This document shows, piece after piece, positions 13,001-26,900 of a stretch of 64,000 nucleotides of DNA (position 1 is its first letter; every line of letters starts with the position of its first letter). Source of the stretch: Formicarius rufipectus (lineage: Eukaryota; Chordata; Aves; Passeriformes; Formicariidae); NCBI GenBank assembly GCA_013399695.1, contig VXAU01001352.1:922799-986798 (forward strand). Reading direction: 5' to 3'. The position numbers were made by a program, and so were the translations under genes. The notes beneath the pieces were generated by a model. The model was not told the origin of the DNA and made no database searches. It worked only from the letters and a program-made list of their open reading frames with translations.

Positions 13001-16000
13001 AGCCCAAGTCGTGACTTTGACATCTCATCCTGAAATGACAAGATTTCCTGCACTCTTCAGCCTAAGTCCAACTGGGAGTGCCACTCACTGCTGGAAAGAA
13101 AAAGGTGATATTTTCAGATGAGAGGCTGACATGTGCATTTTCCATTGTAGTTATGCAATAACATTTTAAAAAATAGTGTTTTAGTTTTATGACTCTTGCT
13201 AACAAGGAGGAATATTTGAGCAGTGAGAGACAAGTATGTAGGCTGAGTAGGTGTGGGTATTTGAAGATCTGTGTTTCCAACCACCACAAAAAGGAATTAA
13301 TTAGTCAGGCAAGCTTTGTGTCATTGCCACTTTCTTTCTCATCTCTGACTGGTTTTATGTAGGTTTACAATGTGATTCAAGCAGACAGTTTGTGAAGGAG
13401 CAGGAAGTGTTTCTTCACTGTGCATGGCCAGGGAGGCCAAGAACATCAGCCCTGCTTTGAAGAGCTCATCCTAAGTTTAAAAGCTGCCTAGAGCATGGGG
13501 ATGTCAACACTGAGCAGCCACACTTGTTGAAGTTTTCCTCACACTATTTCAGTTGGCTACTTAACAATTGTAGCATTTAATTATAACAATTGAAATAAAA
13601 AAAAAAGTTGAATTTTGTAGGATATATTGTAAGGGTAAAGTTTCTATTGAATTGCATGTAGAGCTTGATTAATGTTGTTGTTGATCTGGCATGTTTCTCA
13701 AAGCTCTTTTGAGGTTCTGAAAAATCATCTAATTTTGTTCTTAATTAAAAGAAGTTCAAACAACAAAATGCCAGATTTTGATCAGATTTACAGGCAGAAC
13801 TTTTGGGTTGACCCAAATGACTTTTAGTTTTTTAGAACTACACCAGAAACACCTTGTAGCTCACAGAAGAAGAAAATTTATTTATACTTTTGTGTGCTTG
13901 TAATGACCTATTAAAATAAATGAAGATTCACCTCAGTGAGAAGGTAGTATGTCAAAGGTGAATAATGGGACTATTAAATATGGGGATCCTGACTCACATA
14001 TGAGAGAAGACAAAGAGTTTGGGAATTTTGAGTCAACTTTACAAATGACAGGAGAAAGACAGACGAAAGGCTAAACTGAGATGCCAAGCAGATAGTATTT
14101 ACACTGTGGATCCCAGTTTAATTTCCTTAAACCAAGAAGTTAACAAAAATCCTCTTTAAAGACAAACAAAAACTCCTAACAACTCCTCCCTGTTGTTTTG
14201 CTACCAATGTTGCAAATGTACTCCTCATCTGTAATGGACTGTGTGGGTTGGTGGTCTGGGAGTCTGGAGAGTCGGGTTTAACAACCTTGGAGGGGTTGTC
14301 ACTTCCATGGGCTGAGCTTTGGAGAGAAGCTTCAGCTACAGGCACTTTGATGCTCCCTTGACAAGCAGGCAACTGCAATTCATCTTCCTGATGTCAGATG
14401 TGTCAGACATGATATCTTCATCATGTCCTCAAAGCAGACAGAAGCAGAAAAACCATTCTGTGTCTGCACATCCTGTTCTTTCAGGTGCTGTGTTTGCACA
14501 GGGTGGGAAAGAGCAGAGTTGGGGTTTCTCTGCTGCTCCCTGCGAGGCTCAAGACTACCCATTTCTCTAAAGCAGTTGGTCTCTGTGCCAGTCATCAAAA
14601 CACAGACCTTGAGTTTCAGAGAAACTCTTTAAATCAGTTATGTAATAAGGGATTTTGGGGAAATCTCCCTCTTCTCCCCAAAAACCCCTGAAATACAGTA
14701 TAGTCAGAAGAGAGGTGTATTTACTGCCACAACCTCCCTCCTTGATTCCTACATTAGGATGGTCTCTGGGAATTAAAGGACTTAGGAATCAGTCACCTTT
14801 CCATGGCTTTAATGAGGTGGTTTTGGATGGGTGATTGGCTCATGTTGAAAGCTGCAGTAGCAAATTGCACTGTCCATTTTTTCCTTCTTTCATGTATCTC
14901 TACTGAGAAGTGTTGCCAGTGTACAGGTGCTTTATTCCTGCTACTTCCATGGCACTGCTTTTCATCTTTGTGTTTTTCTAACTATTGGATCTTTGTTTCT
15001 AAATTTCCCTTGTGAATCTAGTGTTAAATCTGGAATTTGTGTTTAACTGTCTTACAATGTGCACTTTCTGGATGTAGCATTTATACACAATTTGACCTAT
15101 TGTATATTCTAGCGGGGACTTAAGTTCTATTGATGAAGTATTCTGGTACTGTTTCCTTTTCACCCTAAAATGATATATTTGAAAAGAGTGATACTCTACA
15201 TGGTGAGACTTTATTGATTGTAACAACTTGTTGGATTTTTCTATGTTGCATCTTATTATTGGGGTGTAAGAATATGCATTTAATGGGAATGTATACTTCA
15301 GGATTTTGTAAGTCATGTGTTTTGGAACACAGAATGTGTCCTTAATATAGACTGGTTTTTCTTTAATTGCCTTTTTTTCTGTCTCAAGCCCTAACTCCAG
15401 TAAATACCTTAAATAGTGTCAGTTATACATGGGAGTTATTAAAGGAAGGTGACATTCAGTGTCTCCACAGTTAAAGTTCAAAATATCGGGAAATTTCAAT
15501 AATATGCTTTCATGTCTTTATCCTCTCATTATCTCCTTTTATAATCAAGAAAAATTGAAAGTTGTTCTATGCCAAACAGTTATTGTAATTGAAATTAAAG
15601 GCACAGCAAGACTAGAGCAATTGCTAATCAAATGGATATCTAGCTCTATCCTTCATGAGGAGCAGGCTTATAAAAATAAAAGGAAATTATGGGTTCTTTT
15701 GACATGTTTGCTATTGTACAAGACTCTTCAATCCAAGCATTTTTGCTGTTTTAGAGCAAAATATGAACACATTCACTCTCACTGTGTATATTTTACTTCA
15801 CTTTTTAAATGACTGATGGAAAAATAAACATGAAATGAAAGCATGTGGAGAGAGTTTATATATTTACAAGTCATCTAGGAGAGGGTGTAGAAAGAAGTGT
15901 TACTGTCATTTCATGATACAAAGCACTTTCTCAAACTTCTTGGCTGTTTTAAGTGAATTTTTGGTTTGGGGATACAAATTCTGGGGATAAAAACCTTCAA

Positions 16001-19000
16001 CTGCTTCAAAAGGAAAACCAGATGGACTCATTACATTGGGGTTGTACTCTTTGTGGTTATTACCTTTGCATCAGTTTGACTTGTGTCAAATCAAAGGAGC
16101 AAAATCCAGTGCTGCAATCTTAACTAAGGTATCTAAGTGACCATCTAAATAATCTCAAAGTGATGGGAGACACTGAAATGAGGTATTTACTTGGCTATGA
16201 ATATGGTTTGTTTGGCTATGTCCTGAATTAAAAATTAATATAAAATATCACTATCTAAGCCACGTGGATGTTAAAGACAGTAGAGGTTATGACAGACATT
16301 TGGTTTGTTAATTCACTGCTTCCTTTTTTTTTTATTCCCCCTGATGAAACTACCAGTAGGTTGGTCAGTCTTTCGGTGGGTAGAAGAGAACTGCAACTTG
16401 AGTATTTAACATTAGATCAAAAATTCATTTATAGAAGTTACTATTTTTTTGGAGGGTTGTGCTAGAATTTAGTGCTACTTACTCAGTCTTGACTTCTCGG
16501 TGACAACAGAATTAACTAAGAATTCTTGAATAGGTTTTTAAAATGAAGTATTTTTTTCTAGACTTGTGTCAGGGATTATTTTTTACTGCATTTTGCACCC
16601 ATTTTCCAATCAAATGAGATGAAATGGATGCTACAACAAAGTATAAAATCTGTACATAGCAATTAGAGGCTAAAAATTTAGATGTATATACTGTAATTAG
16701 GAATTGTTTCACCAATTACAGAATAAGAACATAGTTTTGTTGCAGAGGAGTCTTACCTGCTGCTCTGTGTGGTTACTTAGTAAAACAGCACATTTTCCTG
16801 AAGTTCAGAGTCAAAAATTGCATGTAGGATACATTACAACTTGATATAACTGGATTAGGAATGATGAAAGGGAATAATGTCAAATTTGTTCTTGCTTAGA
16901 AAAGCTCCATCTTTTTCTCCATGCTTAGGAAGCAAGTTTGATGATCTCCAAGATAGTGTGTCCCAAATTCCTGTTCCATGTCTCAAAGTCTCCCAAGGGG
17001 TTACAGAAAGCAATAAGGGTGTACCTGGGGAGATTGTGCAGCTGAGCGTGGCCATGGTGTGTGCTCTGGTTGGTGGCTGCACCTTCAGTTGCTTCAGTCA
17101 AGTGGTGAAGGTCTCCCTTCCCACTGCCCTGGGTTGGAGTCACTGCAGCTCTTCTCAGGAATGGAGAATGCCAAATCTATTTACTGACCTGACAGTGTTT
17201 TCTGTTATCCAAGCAAAGGATTTTCCCTCATGTTTTAGCCTCGTGCTGATATGTGCTTTTCCTGGCAGAGAGGTATTTGACAGATAAACACTGCTTTCCT
17301 GAGTAGTTGATGTATGGGCCTGACTCTTGCTCCTGTTAGGAAAACACAGCTTAAAAGCCACTTGGTGGTTGTTTTTCTTTTTTTTCCCTTTTGTGTTCTC
17401 TGGCTTTGGTTTTTGTTCCTTCATACAACAATTATGCTAACTAGAATGGGGCTAATGCTTTGGTGAATTGTTCACTAGAAGCGTGGTTCTGGGACAGATC
17501 AAATTATTTGTACCTTGTAACAAATTCACTGGCTAATTTAAGTACTGTTAAAAGCCTAAACAAAGTAGTAAGGAGATGAAGCTTTTTTAAATGTATTATA
17601 CTGTATCCTGGATCAGAAGTGAGATCTGAGGAAATGCTCCCCTTCACTCACAAGGGTGATTGCTGGTATAAAGAGAGTTATGATACTCTCTTGTGATTGT
17701 GATATCATTAAGATGGGATTTTTTTTTTCCCCCCATGCAGAGAATGATGTCAGTTCTGAGGTTAAATCAATCAAAGTCCTTCCTTGATTTTTCTGATCTA
17801 AGGAGCTGCCTATTAAACAGCTGAAAACTGCAGCTACTTTGGCCAGAGGGTCTGTCGAAGGGGTCTGGAAGTGTCTGCAGCAGAGACACAGGAATGGTTG
17901 TCTCTGGTTTGGTCAGAACATCCCCTGCAGTCCAAACAGGGTCTCTTCTTCATGATGAGGAGGTCTGAAGTTGGCTAGCAATTATTCACCCAGCTCTGGT
18001 GTTTAGAAACTTCAAGAGTAACTTAATGTCAAATGCCAAGTTCATCTTTTCAATTAAATGTTGCTCACTTAGTGCCACAAATATATTCATGAGAGTTCTA
18101 ACTTTCCATGCTGTTTGGAGGATTTATGCCAAATTGTAGATTTTTAAAATCTACTTTTAAAACACACATTTTTTTTTCAATGAAATTTTTTCTTTCAGCT
18201 GGAAAAACCTCACTTCATAATCCCCTTTTTTGTATTGTGGAAGTAATGTGTGCTTTTGTATCAGTTGAAATTTGTTAAAATTTTTTTACAGCTAACTTGA
18301 GCTCAGTTAAATGTTATACAATTGGAAATGTTTCTGTCTTTTTATTTTTTAATTATTTTTTAGAGTATTTATTTTATACTGCAATAAATCTAGATAAGCC
18401 AAGTGATGAATAACAGCAGAAAGCAGAATAGGAAAACTTACTGCATTTATATTCATTTTAAGGCAGAAGGCTCTTTCTAGATAGGTTGAAGTTGGTTGTC
18501 TCATGTAAGTTGATGATTTAAAGCTTCAGCAGTGTGGCTGATTTCACAGCTTTGCACAGAGGGGCAAGAGTTGTTTGTTGATTTCTGCATTTTCTTGCTT
18601 CAAAACACCTGAAAATCAGGTATTTCTTCAAGGAGAGTTTTATGAGCAGTTCAGCGTGGTGGGGCTTTGTAATATATTTTCTTGTTTATAAATAAACGCC
18701 AAGTCAGGCATTGCTACAAATAGAAACAATTTATATGTACCTCTTTCAAAACAAAGTGGAGTCTTCACCTGCTTGCACTTCTTTTGGGTTTTTCCTGTAT
18801 TACAATGGCTCCAGGGAGCAGAATCTGAAAGGTGCTGAGCATTTCTGAACCCACTCCATCACCCAGCATTGTTGCTCATGCAGTGTTGCCTTCGCAACGG
18901 TGCTTTTTTTTAGTGTACACTTTACAATGTTTAATAGTTTCCATTTTGTTTTTGAATTTCATATATTCTTCCCCCATAAAAGGCTTTCTTCTAATATTCT

Positions 19001-19654
19001 TGCTTCTGTTGTCACTGCCTGTCTCAAAGGGCTTACGTGTGTTCTGCATGGATGAAAAGCTAGGTGGTGTTGCTGGTTTGCCTTTTTTTCAGACTTGTTT
19101 GCTATGATGTTCATCCATACATGCCTAGTCTTTCTTTCCCTCTGCTAGAAGTACTGTCTGTTCCTCTTCCTGCTATTTGCAATGCAAATTCTTTTTTTAA
19201 ATTAATATATATATTTCTTTTATAATTTTTTCAAGAAAACTGAAATTTTAATATCTAGATGCATTAATTCTCTGGTGTGGTGACTGACACTGACTTGCTA
19301 TTTTATCTTGTGTATTTTATTGAGAAATATAAAAATTCTTTGCATCTAGGGGTGTTCTTCCCCCATTCATTTACACGCCACAGTTCTCTGCAGCACTGAA
19401 TACCTAGGAACGATCCCAGCAATGTTAATTACAGGATACACATCAATGCAAAAATGCCTAAATGCCATTCTGACATGTACTGTGCTGACCACCACAAAAT
19501 TATTTGTCCAATTTAGTGAATTTACATATATTTATTAATTGGAAACTTCATTTATTTCATGCAATGCTGCATGGAACATACAATGCAGTCTGTCAGCTCA
19601 GCCTTTGTATAGCCAATGGCATGTGACATACTGTCTGCTTCTACGGGGCACATA
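7046..19654 (+). other. SUGCT: SUGCT intron, unique sequence
   Basis: This is a long repeat-poor stretch. It contains a 38-base tandem duplication at 10927-11002 and several homopolymer T tracts (for example near 8541, 9233, 9620 and 17710). More GC-balanced patches lie near 11720-12080, 14260-14600 and 16880-17170. The patch at 16880-17170 sits in a 136-codon open frame (16877-17287, +), but I do not recognise that product and would not call it a gene. Confidence 0.5.
10927..11002. repeat. 38-base tandem duplication, two copies
   Basis: Two adjacent copies start with TAGAAAAAGTAGTGAA at 10927 and 10965. Both continue through GGTAAGGAGATGCA with a few substitutions between them. The period is exactly 38 bases. 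Confidence 0.88.
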
Positions 19655-20225
19655 CCAGGGCCAATTAAACTTCTCCTTAATGACTTGGATGGGGAATTGA
19701 GTGAACCTCAGCAAGTTTGCAAGTGACACCACACCAGGGAGAGTAGCTGATATCCTGGAGCGTGGAGCTGCCATTCAGAGGGACCCTCAGAGGTCAGACT
19801 GGCAGGAACTTCCTGAAGCCCAAGGAAAGCAAATATGGGGTCCTGCACCCCAGGCAGCTCTACAGCTTAGGGATTGACTGGGTGGAATGCAGCTCTACAG
19901 GTAAAGACCTATGGGCAGCAAGTTGAGCCAGAAGTCTGCCCTTGTGAGAAACACTAATTCCCTGTTGCACTGAACTAGTAAATGCACCAGAAGTGCATGT
20001 TGACGTAATAACCAGAATTGCACACAGGTTGCTGCAAGGAAAATTCTGTTAAAATGTGAGGCAGAAAACTTTCTCAGTGGTGGTGTGAGTTGGTTTTTAG
20101 GTCAGAGATGCCGTGAAATCCTCATCTTTAGAGAGACAGTACCTGACTGAACAAGACCCTAAACAGCTTCTGGTTGACCAGAAGACTATCAGAGGTCCTT
20201 GATGGTCTGAAGAGTGTACTTAAAG
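19655..20225 (+). mobile_element. CR1 LINE fragment, sense, internally deleted
   Basis: The left half (about 19655-19970) follows CR1 reverse transcriptase DNA. TTAATGACTTGGATGGGGAA matches the family's IND-LDD segment, and CAGCAAGTTTGCAAGTGACA matches the SKFADD segment. It then runs to a GCAAGTTGAGCCAGAAGTC block matching the LNMSQQC segment. From about 20020 the sequence resembles the CR1 3' untranslated region (AGAAAACTTTCTCAGTG and AATCCTCATCTTTAGAGA). The thumb region between the two halves is missing. The copy is strongly diverged and full of stops, so it is old. The edges are approximate, and the right half is less certain than the left. Confidence 0.75.
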
Positions 20226-23200
20226 TATTATTGCATTCATTGTTTCAAAGAGACTAGTGGTGGCATCAGAGTGGGCATGAAATCTGAATGTATGACTATG
20301 CAAACCTTTCTCAATAGAGATTTGTCAGAGTGCAAGAAACAGTTGAAAAAGGGAAGGCAGAGGACTATCAATATTTCAGTATTTTAGAGGCATGTTCAAG
20401 CTGAAATCTCAGCAGGTTTGTTCTAATTTATTCTCTTTTTAGTGGTATCACTCCTGCCTGTTTCTGCAGTGGATGACTGTTTTTACACTAAGCAATTGGA
20501 TCGCTTTGCCAACACCTGCAGAATAAGGAGGAAGAGCGATTTCCCTGCCCAGGAGATATATTTCTAAATAACTTTTTTTTAGTCTGAAGAAGGAAAGAAA
20601 AAAAAGGAGGGAAGAAGTGATTTTTAGGGTCCACTGTATTAAAAAAAAAAAAAAGTTAAAGAAAAAAAAGGTGTGTAAAACAGACGGTTTTATTTAAGGC
20701 ATCCAGAGCTGATAAGGGGAAAAAATGGGGCTACAACACACAGGCTGCAAATGCAGTTCTCATGATTTAAATCTGGAAGGCTGTACAGTACATCTGTTTA
20801 ACATCTTGCAGTTTCAAGAACTGTGCCTTGAAAACCTTCTGTCACAGTGACACATGAAATAAAAGGTTATGTTATGACTTTCAGATGCAAACCTGTAAAA
20901 GCTTTATCTAATAGCATACCATCTTTCATTAACCCATTGCTGCTGCTCACCTATAATTCTCTTTTGCTAGTGACTTTGTGAGAGATTCTACTGTATAATG
21001 AATGTCAACTCAGAATGCAACAATAATTCTGTAGTGGCATTAAATTACTTATTTGCTGTATATAAGTGGAAAATTTACATATCCTCATCTGTTTCTTGCT
21101 TTTCTTATTCAGCTATATGATTTTTTTTATTAAGGAATTGGAGCAGATTATTCTATTTCTGTCATAACTTTTGAGAACAATCAGTGGCCCAGAATAATTT
21201 GAACAGTTTGAAGATTTGTGATATCATAAAGGATAAAAAAACTACAGTGGCTTGAAGATAGTATTCCTTATTCAGGCATCTGATTTCAAGTCTATGAAGT
21301 TAAAGAAAATAAGGGTATAATGGTTGCCGTCTCATTAATTTTTGCTACTTCTGCACCTCAGATTTTGAAAAAAATTATCAAGCTTTACTCACAGGGCAAA
21401 GCTATGGCATAAAAGTCATGTCAAAATCTTCTTGCCAGAGCTGTGCTAGAAGGTGTTTAGCAGGCTAGGCTGAAGTTTTCTTAGCTATAAAAAAGGGGAT
21501 TAGCACAAAAGGGGTTCTTCAATGTTCTACACAGCAATTACCTGGCAGCCTAAGCTCCTACACTTACTGGAAAATAATAATATGGCACGTGGAGCAAATT
21601 GCTCTGGCTTGCCTGCCCCTGACATATTAGAACCAATATTGCCCATTGAGTCCAAGAGAAACAAGGGGCTTTATTGCCCAGAGATGTTTCATTCCTTGCC
21701 AGATCAGGTTGTAGGAACTTCTACCCAAACATAACGATTGAAGTTTGGTGGCTCCAAAAATGAAGTCTGGAGCTTGGTCATAACACTTCATGTCTTTTAT
21801 TTTTTTTCCAAAGTGACCTTAGTTATTCAGTTGGGTAGTGCTGTGTTTTCCATATTTACACAATACAGGGAGTAATATTTACCTTGCTGAAATATGCCTT
21901 ATTCATTGTCTGTGAAGCACTTCAGAGCCCTTTGGCTGAAATCTCAATGAGTGCTGCTGTTTAATAATGTCGAAGTGTGATTTGTTGGGTTTCTTTACAA
22001 GGCCCAGCTGCTCCCCAGGAAACAATGGTGATTTCTTTACCTCGAGGAGCTGATGCCACGCATGCAGCAGACACATCCCACCAGTGAGCTCTGCTGCCTG
22101 ACCCACCCTGAGTGGGTGTGTGAGAGAGAGAGATAGCTAGCATTTCCTTCACAGACACACACACCTCCCAACCCAGACTGGGGAAGAATCTGCTTTGCAG
22201 AAGGTTTGCTTCAAGGGATTTTCCACATGTATTTTATTATGTTAAAGCTGATAGTGGTGACAAGTTGCACATTAAGTAACTGTTGCTTCCAAAACGTGCT
22301 GTTTATATTCTCTTTAGGAAAGGTGATGTAATACTGAGTTTCTCAGATAAACAAAGTCATTCGGTTGTAGAATATGTTACTGCTGCGTATGAGCTTTGCT
22401 CTCATCTGCCCCATACCTATTCATTTTAGGCCTCTGGCTTTATATGATGATTACTTGCATGTTTAGGGACAAATGTATTCATATTCACTAAGTTAGTAGC
22501 CAGTGGTTTTCACCAGGGAAATAGTTTTTTATGCTGTTAGTAATTTGGTTTCAAAAATATCGACAAGGACTTCAACATAAGAGTTAGTGGAACATTTGGT
22601 CCTAATCACTCCCTTAAAATGAGACATGCTCCATTTTCCATTAGCAGAGGTGCTTACAGCAAATGAGTAAATAAAGAATGAAATCTGCACATGTATTTTA
22701 ACTTTAGTGTGTGTTCAAACATACATGTACATGCTTAGGCATGTGAGTGTAACATGAGGACTGCTGTAACACAGCCAGGCTTGGAGAGCAAGTTGGTTGG
22801 TAGAAGAATTGGAATATGCAGCTATTTACAAATTAATTTTTCTTCCCCTCCTCCTCTAGGCAGCAAAGTTCAAAATGTACATTTGTTGGCATGGAGGAGC
22901 TACAGTAAAACTTGTTGTGGAGGTGTTGGTATGTTAATGTAACCTTAACTCAGAGTTCTTAGTTGCTGCCCCCACCCTGGCAATGTTCTGTGCCAGTGTG
23001 CAGGATCAGACCAGCAGTGAACTGCCATGCTTTGGGGGAGCTGTTTTATGCCATGGAATTGTGAGGCCACCAAGTGGCTTTCTGTTGATGCCTTACCCTC
23101 TTTCCTCTGAGAAGAATTGCCATGAGAGGGTATAAAATGACTGGCAGAAATGCAGTTTCTCCTTTGCTGTCTGACAACATTTCCACTGCTGTGCCTGGAG

Positions 23201-23936
23201 CCTTCCCGTGGCAGAGCAGTGAAACAGGACCCCATTCTTCACTTCTCATGGTGCAGTTCCCATTGGACATGACCTGGGGCCTGGGTGTTATTCCCACTTT
23301 CTCTGGTTTTAGCTAACTTTGTCAAACTTGATGGTCTGCCATGCATGATAGAAAGAGAGGAAGGAAGCAGTGCTTGCTTCTGACTTGAGCATATCTTGAG
23401 TAGGCCAAGTCTGAAGCAGAATGTAAACTACAGCCTTTCTAGCAAAGCATCTTCCTCAGCTGCTTCTGCTGAATTTGCTCCCGAGGGAGCCTATTCAAAG
23501 CTGACTCCTTGAAAATATTCCTGTTGTTCTGATGTTGCCAAGAGCAGAACCCAACCTGCAGATGTGCATATGGATTGGGATGACAAAATGCCTGGGAAAG
23601 GACACTCCATCATTGCCCTCTAGCCTTGGTAGTGTCTGTGTTTGTTGCATTGCTCTTGGGCATTGCTTTTTTTCCCATTTGTATAGAACCCTGCATGTGA
23701 TCTCACTCATTGCTAACCAGGAACAGCAGAACAGTTGCAAGGTGAGAATTCACACTGATGAATGCTACAATTTCACTCACAGAATTTTAGGTGTTGTTGA
23801 ATAAAGATGTTTCCTTTCTTTCACAAGCATTGAAGCTCCTTCTTATTTGACTAAAAGTGAATCTGTGAGCTGGATTTACTTATAGTTGAATTTATTATTC
23901 TCATACACTGTGGGTCTTTTTTGTTTTTTTTTTTTT

Positions 23937-23937
23937 N
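23937..23937. other. Single ambiguous base (N) after a poly-T tract
   Basis: One N follows directly after a run of T. It is most simply an uncalled base caused by the homopolymer. Confidence 0.95.
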
Positions 23938-26900
23938 CATGGTTGGAAATAGAGAGATATGAAACAGACCTGTGCTTTTCATTTAATAATTTTTATTTTT
24001 TTCCTTAAGAATTATATGTTAACTACAATTAAATTATGGTTTTCACGAAGAGGTCAATTTTTCAGGTACTGCTGTGAATTTTTGTCATCTTCTCATGTGA
24101 GCTTTCTACTGGAGACTTGATGTCATGATACACCTGGCATCTTTGCAATGGGCAGGTGCAAGGCTGCAATATAAAAAAAAATTAGGGCTCACTGCTTATG
24201 TTGTTAGTCCCCATCCTGGTGAGAGTTTTGTGGCACAGATTTTAAGTCATGAAATGGGCTTTATCTTTCTGTGACATTTTCCTTTTCCTCACAAGTGCTG
24301 TATTTCTCCTGAAGGGTAACTCAAATATTTTTTTCAAGTCGAACTCGTTCCTTGTGGATCTTCATTGCTGCAGTGTAGTGTAATTTAGATGTGAAAGGTG
24401 TTGCTCTGATGACAAGTCCTTACGTAGGTGGCATATTTAATATAGTCCCACAGCTGGAGACTGTGTTTACCCACTCCTTACTGTTTGTGCTTCAGCTTGA
24501 GAAAGCAGTTTTCATGTCCATCAGCTCCTGTCTTTAATCAAAGCAATTGTAGAGCCACCACAGGTCCTGGGCAGGTACTGTTGTTGATAAGCTGTGGTCA
24601 GCTGCAAACTGAGCCTGCATTCCCTGTGTCCCGTTGTGGAGCCTGAAGTCATCAGGACTGTAACATTCTCTAATTTCTGTTGCATTTCTGTCAAGTCCTG
24701 CATCTGTCAGTTCTGGCACTGGTTAGTTATGCAGGTTTTCCTGCAGATTATCAGGATAAATCTCTCCCTTTCCCTCTGACACTTTCTGCGTTGTCGTTAC
24801 TGATCCCTCCCCAGTCTTGTGTGTTACTCATGGCCTTGTTTTCAAATAAGGGAGGACATTAATTCACAAAAATGTGTTCATATAAGCTTCACTCAAATCA
24901 ACATTTTCCACTCAAAAAAAAACCTGCTTGGGCAAGTCCATAACTTCAACAGGACTTTCAGCATGTACTTAAAATACTTAAATGTTTAACTGCACAGGGA
25001 TGGACTAAGTCTTTCCTGAATCAGAGCCATAATTTCTGATGTGTCAGCTACACAACCTCTTGCAGAATATGCTTTGACAGATGGATCTAGGTAATGTGAA
25101 AGCCACAGAAAGGCATCTTTGTGGGGAAATTGTTATTTCTTCTTGTATTTCACTTTTTTCCCCCCAGTATTCATCCTGGGAATAGCAATTGCCACTGCTG
25201 ACTGTTTTATATATTGGATGTACATATAAATACCTATGTGTATATATATGTAAAGTTTGTGTATATATATATGTCTATTTCTACATAAATTAGTTTCTTC
25301 TATTTGCCTTTTCTTATTGGGACTTTATAGGTGGGGTAGCAGATTTATTTTTTTCCCCCTTTACTGTTTAGTATTAGAATGTACAATGTGCTAATGAGCC
25401 TGGAATAATTTCTTTTTAAAGACAAATTGCTATTGCCTCATCTTTCCGGAAAGAGTATGACTTGATGTTCTCCCATGTGGCTGCATGTTCCTGCTGATGC
25501 CTCCTTTGGGAGTATCTGCCTAGGTTATGCTGGCTGTCTCTAGGCAAGCTGGAGAAAAGGATCAACAAGAGGTTAAGATATACAGGAGGAAATGTGAACT
25601 GTTATCACTCTGAGGCGTTTGGTAGAAATACCTCTTAATATAGATTTGTCCCTGAAATTTAGAAGATTGAGGTGGTAGGTAGTCTGGGGAAGAGTAATAA
25701 GTTTGGCAGACTTCATCTAAATGTCTGAGTTACGGTAAGTCAAAGGCATCCAAAAGAGGCTGAGTGCTTTGCTTTCAGAGATGGGCTCTGTAGGGAAAGG
25801 CAGTGGGTTTAGTGGCTGAACTAATAGTTTGAAGAAAATGCATCCTCAGGCCTTGCTGCAGTCAATAGAAGCTGACAGTGTCCTGCTGCTTAAAATTAGA
25901 CCAAAAATTAGACCATACTGTTGCAGATTAAAAGAGAGGGGCACATTCAGAGAAAAGATGCCTTGAGGCAAAAGTTTCCCGGTGTAAGGCCTGTCGGTAA
26001 CACGTTGCTCCAAGATCCTTGCTATTGGTAAGAAAAAACTAACAAAGAAGAAAATGCTTACAATAAAGTATACTGTTCTTGTAATAGGACACTTTTTATC
26101 CACAGTTCCAAAAAGATGCAGTTCCCTCCACCATTTTTCTGCTTTTGACATGCAGACAGTAACCAATACTCCAATTTACTTTGCCCAGTTGATATTCAGA
26201 TTATACTTATTTAAAGAGCATCAGCATAACAGGGAATTTCTGACCTAGATCAGTGCCATTGTACAGCACTGACCCCATAGGAAGTGTGGCTGTGCCAGCT
26301 GCAGGTGAGAACAGAGGGGTTGGTTGCACTCAGTGCCTCCCTTTCCCCTCTGAGGAGTTTGATATGGGTTTGTTCTGTTATAGCCCGAGCCTGTGTGCTC
26401 AGAGTTAGGGGCTTTTGGGGGTTTTTTTTGACTGCATGGAAAAGGTGAGCTACTGTACCTTACTCATTGACACAAAAGTTGTTTGCCTTGCATTCATTGG
26501 GGGCAAGAGCATGCAAGGGGGTTCATTGAGGAGCAGCTGCTATGCAATAACTCATGATCAGTTGAAAAACTTTCAATATGTCAGTGTGCAGTCCCATTTT
26601 TCTTTATCAGTCTTAAATTTAAGAACACCTTTTCTTTGGCCATGGCTGTGAACTCCAAAACCAAATCTTTAAAGCTTCCAGGGGGAGGTCATATCTAGAA
26701 GCCATAGAGTATTGCTAAGTAACCAAAATTATGGGCAGTTAAGGTAGAAAATTTCAAAGACAAAGTATGAATGTACTACTTTTTTCTCAGTGATAAAATG
26801 TTTTTTTTTTTTGTAATTTCCCATTGGACTGTTTTGGCACCTGTGTTTGATATTGGTTTATACTTTAAGGTAAAATATTTAACTCTGTAATTTATCCATT

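Noticed and set aside
16877..17287. 136-codon open frame on the plus strand
   Set aside because: I recognise no family, it has no clear splice context, and a smaller antisense frame of equal merit overlaps it. Chance is the simplest reading.
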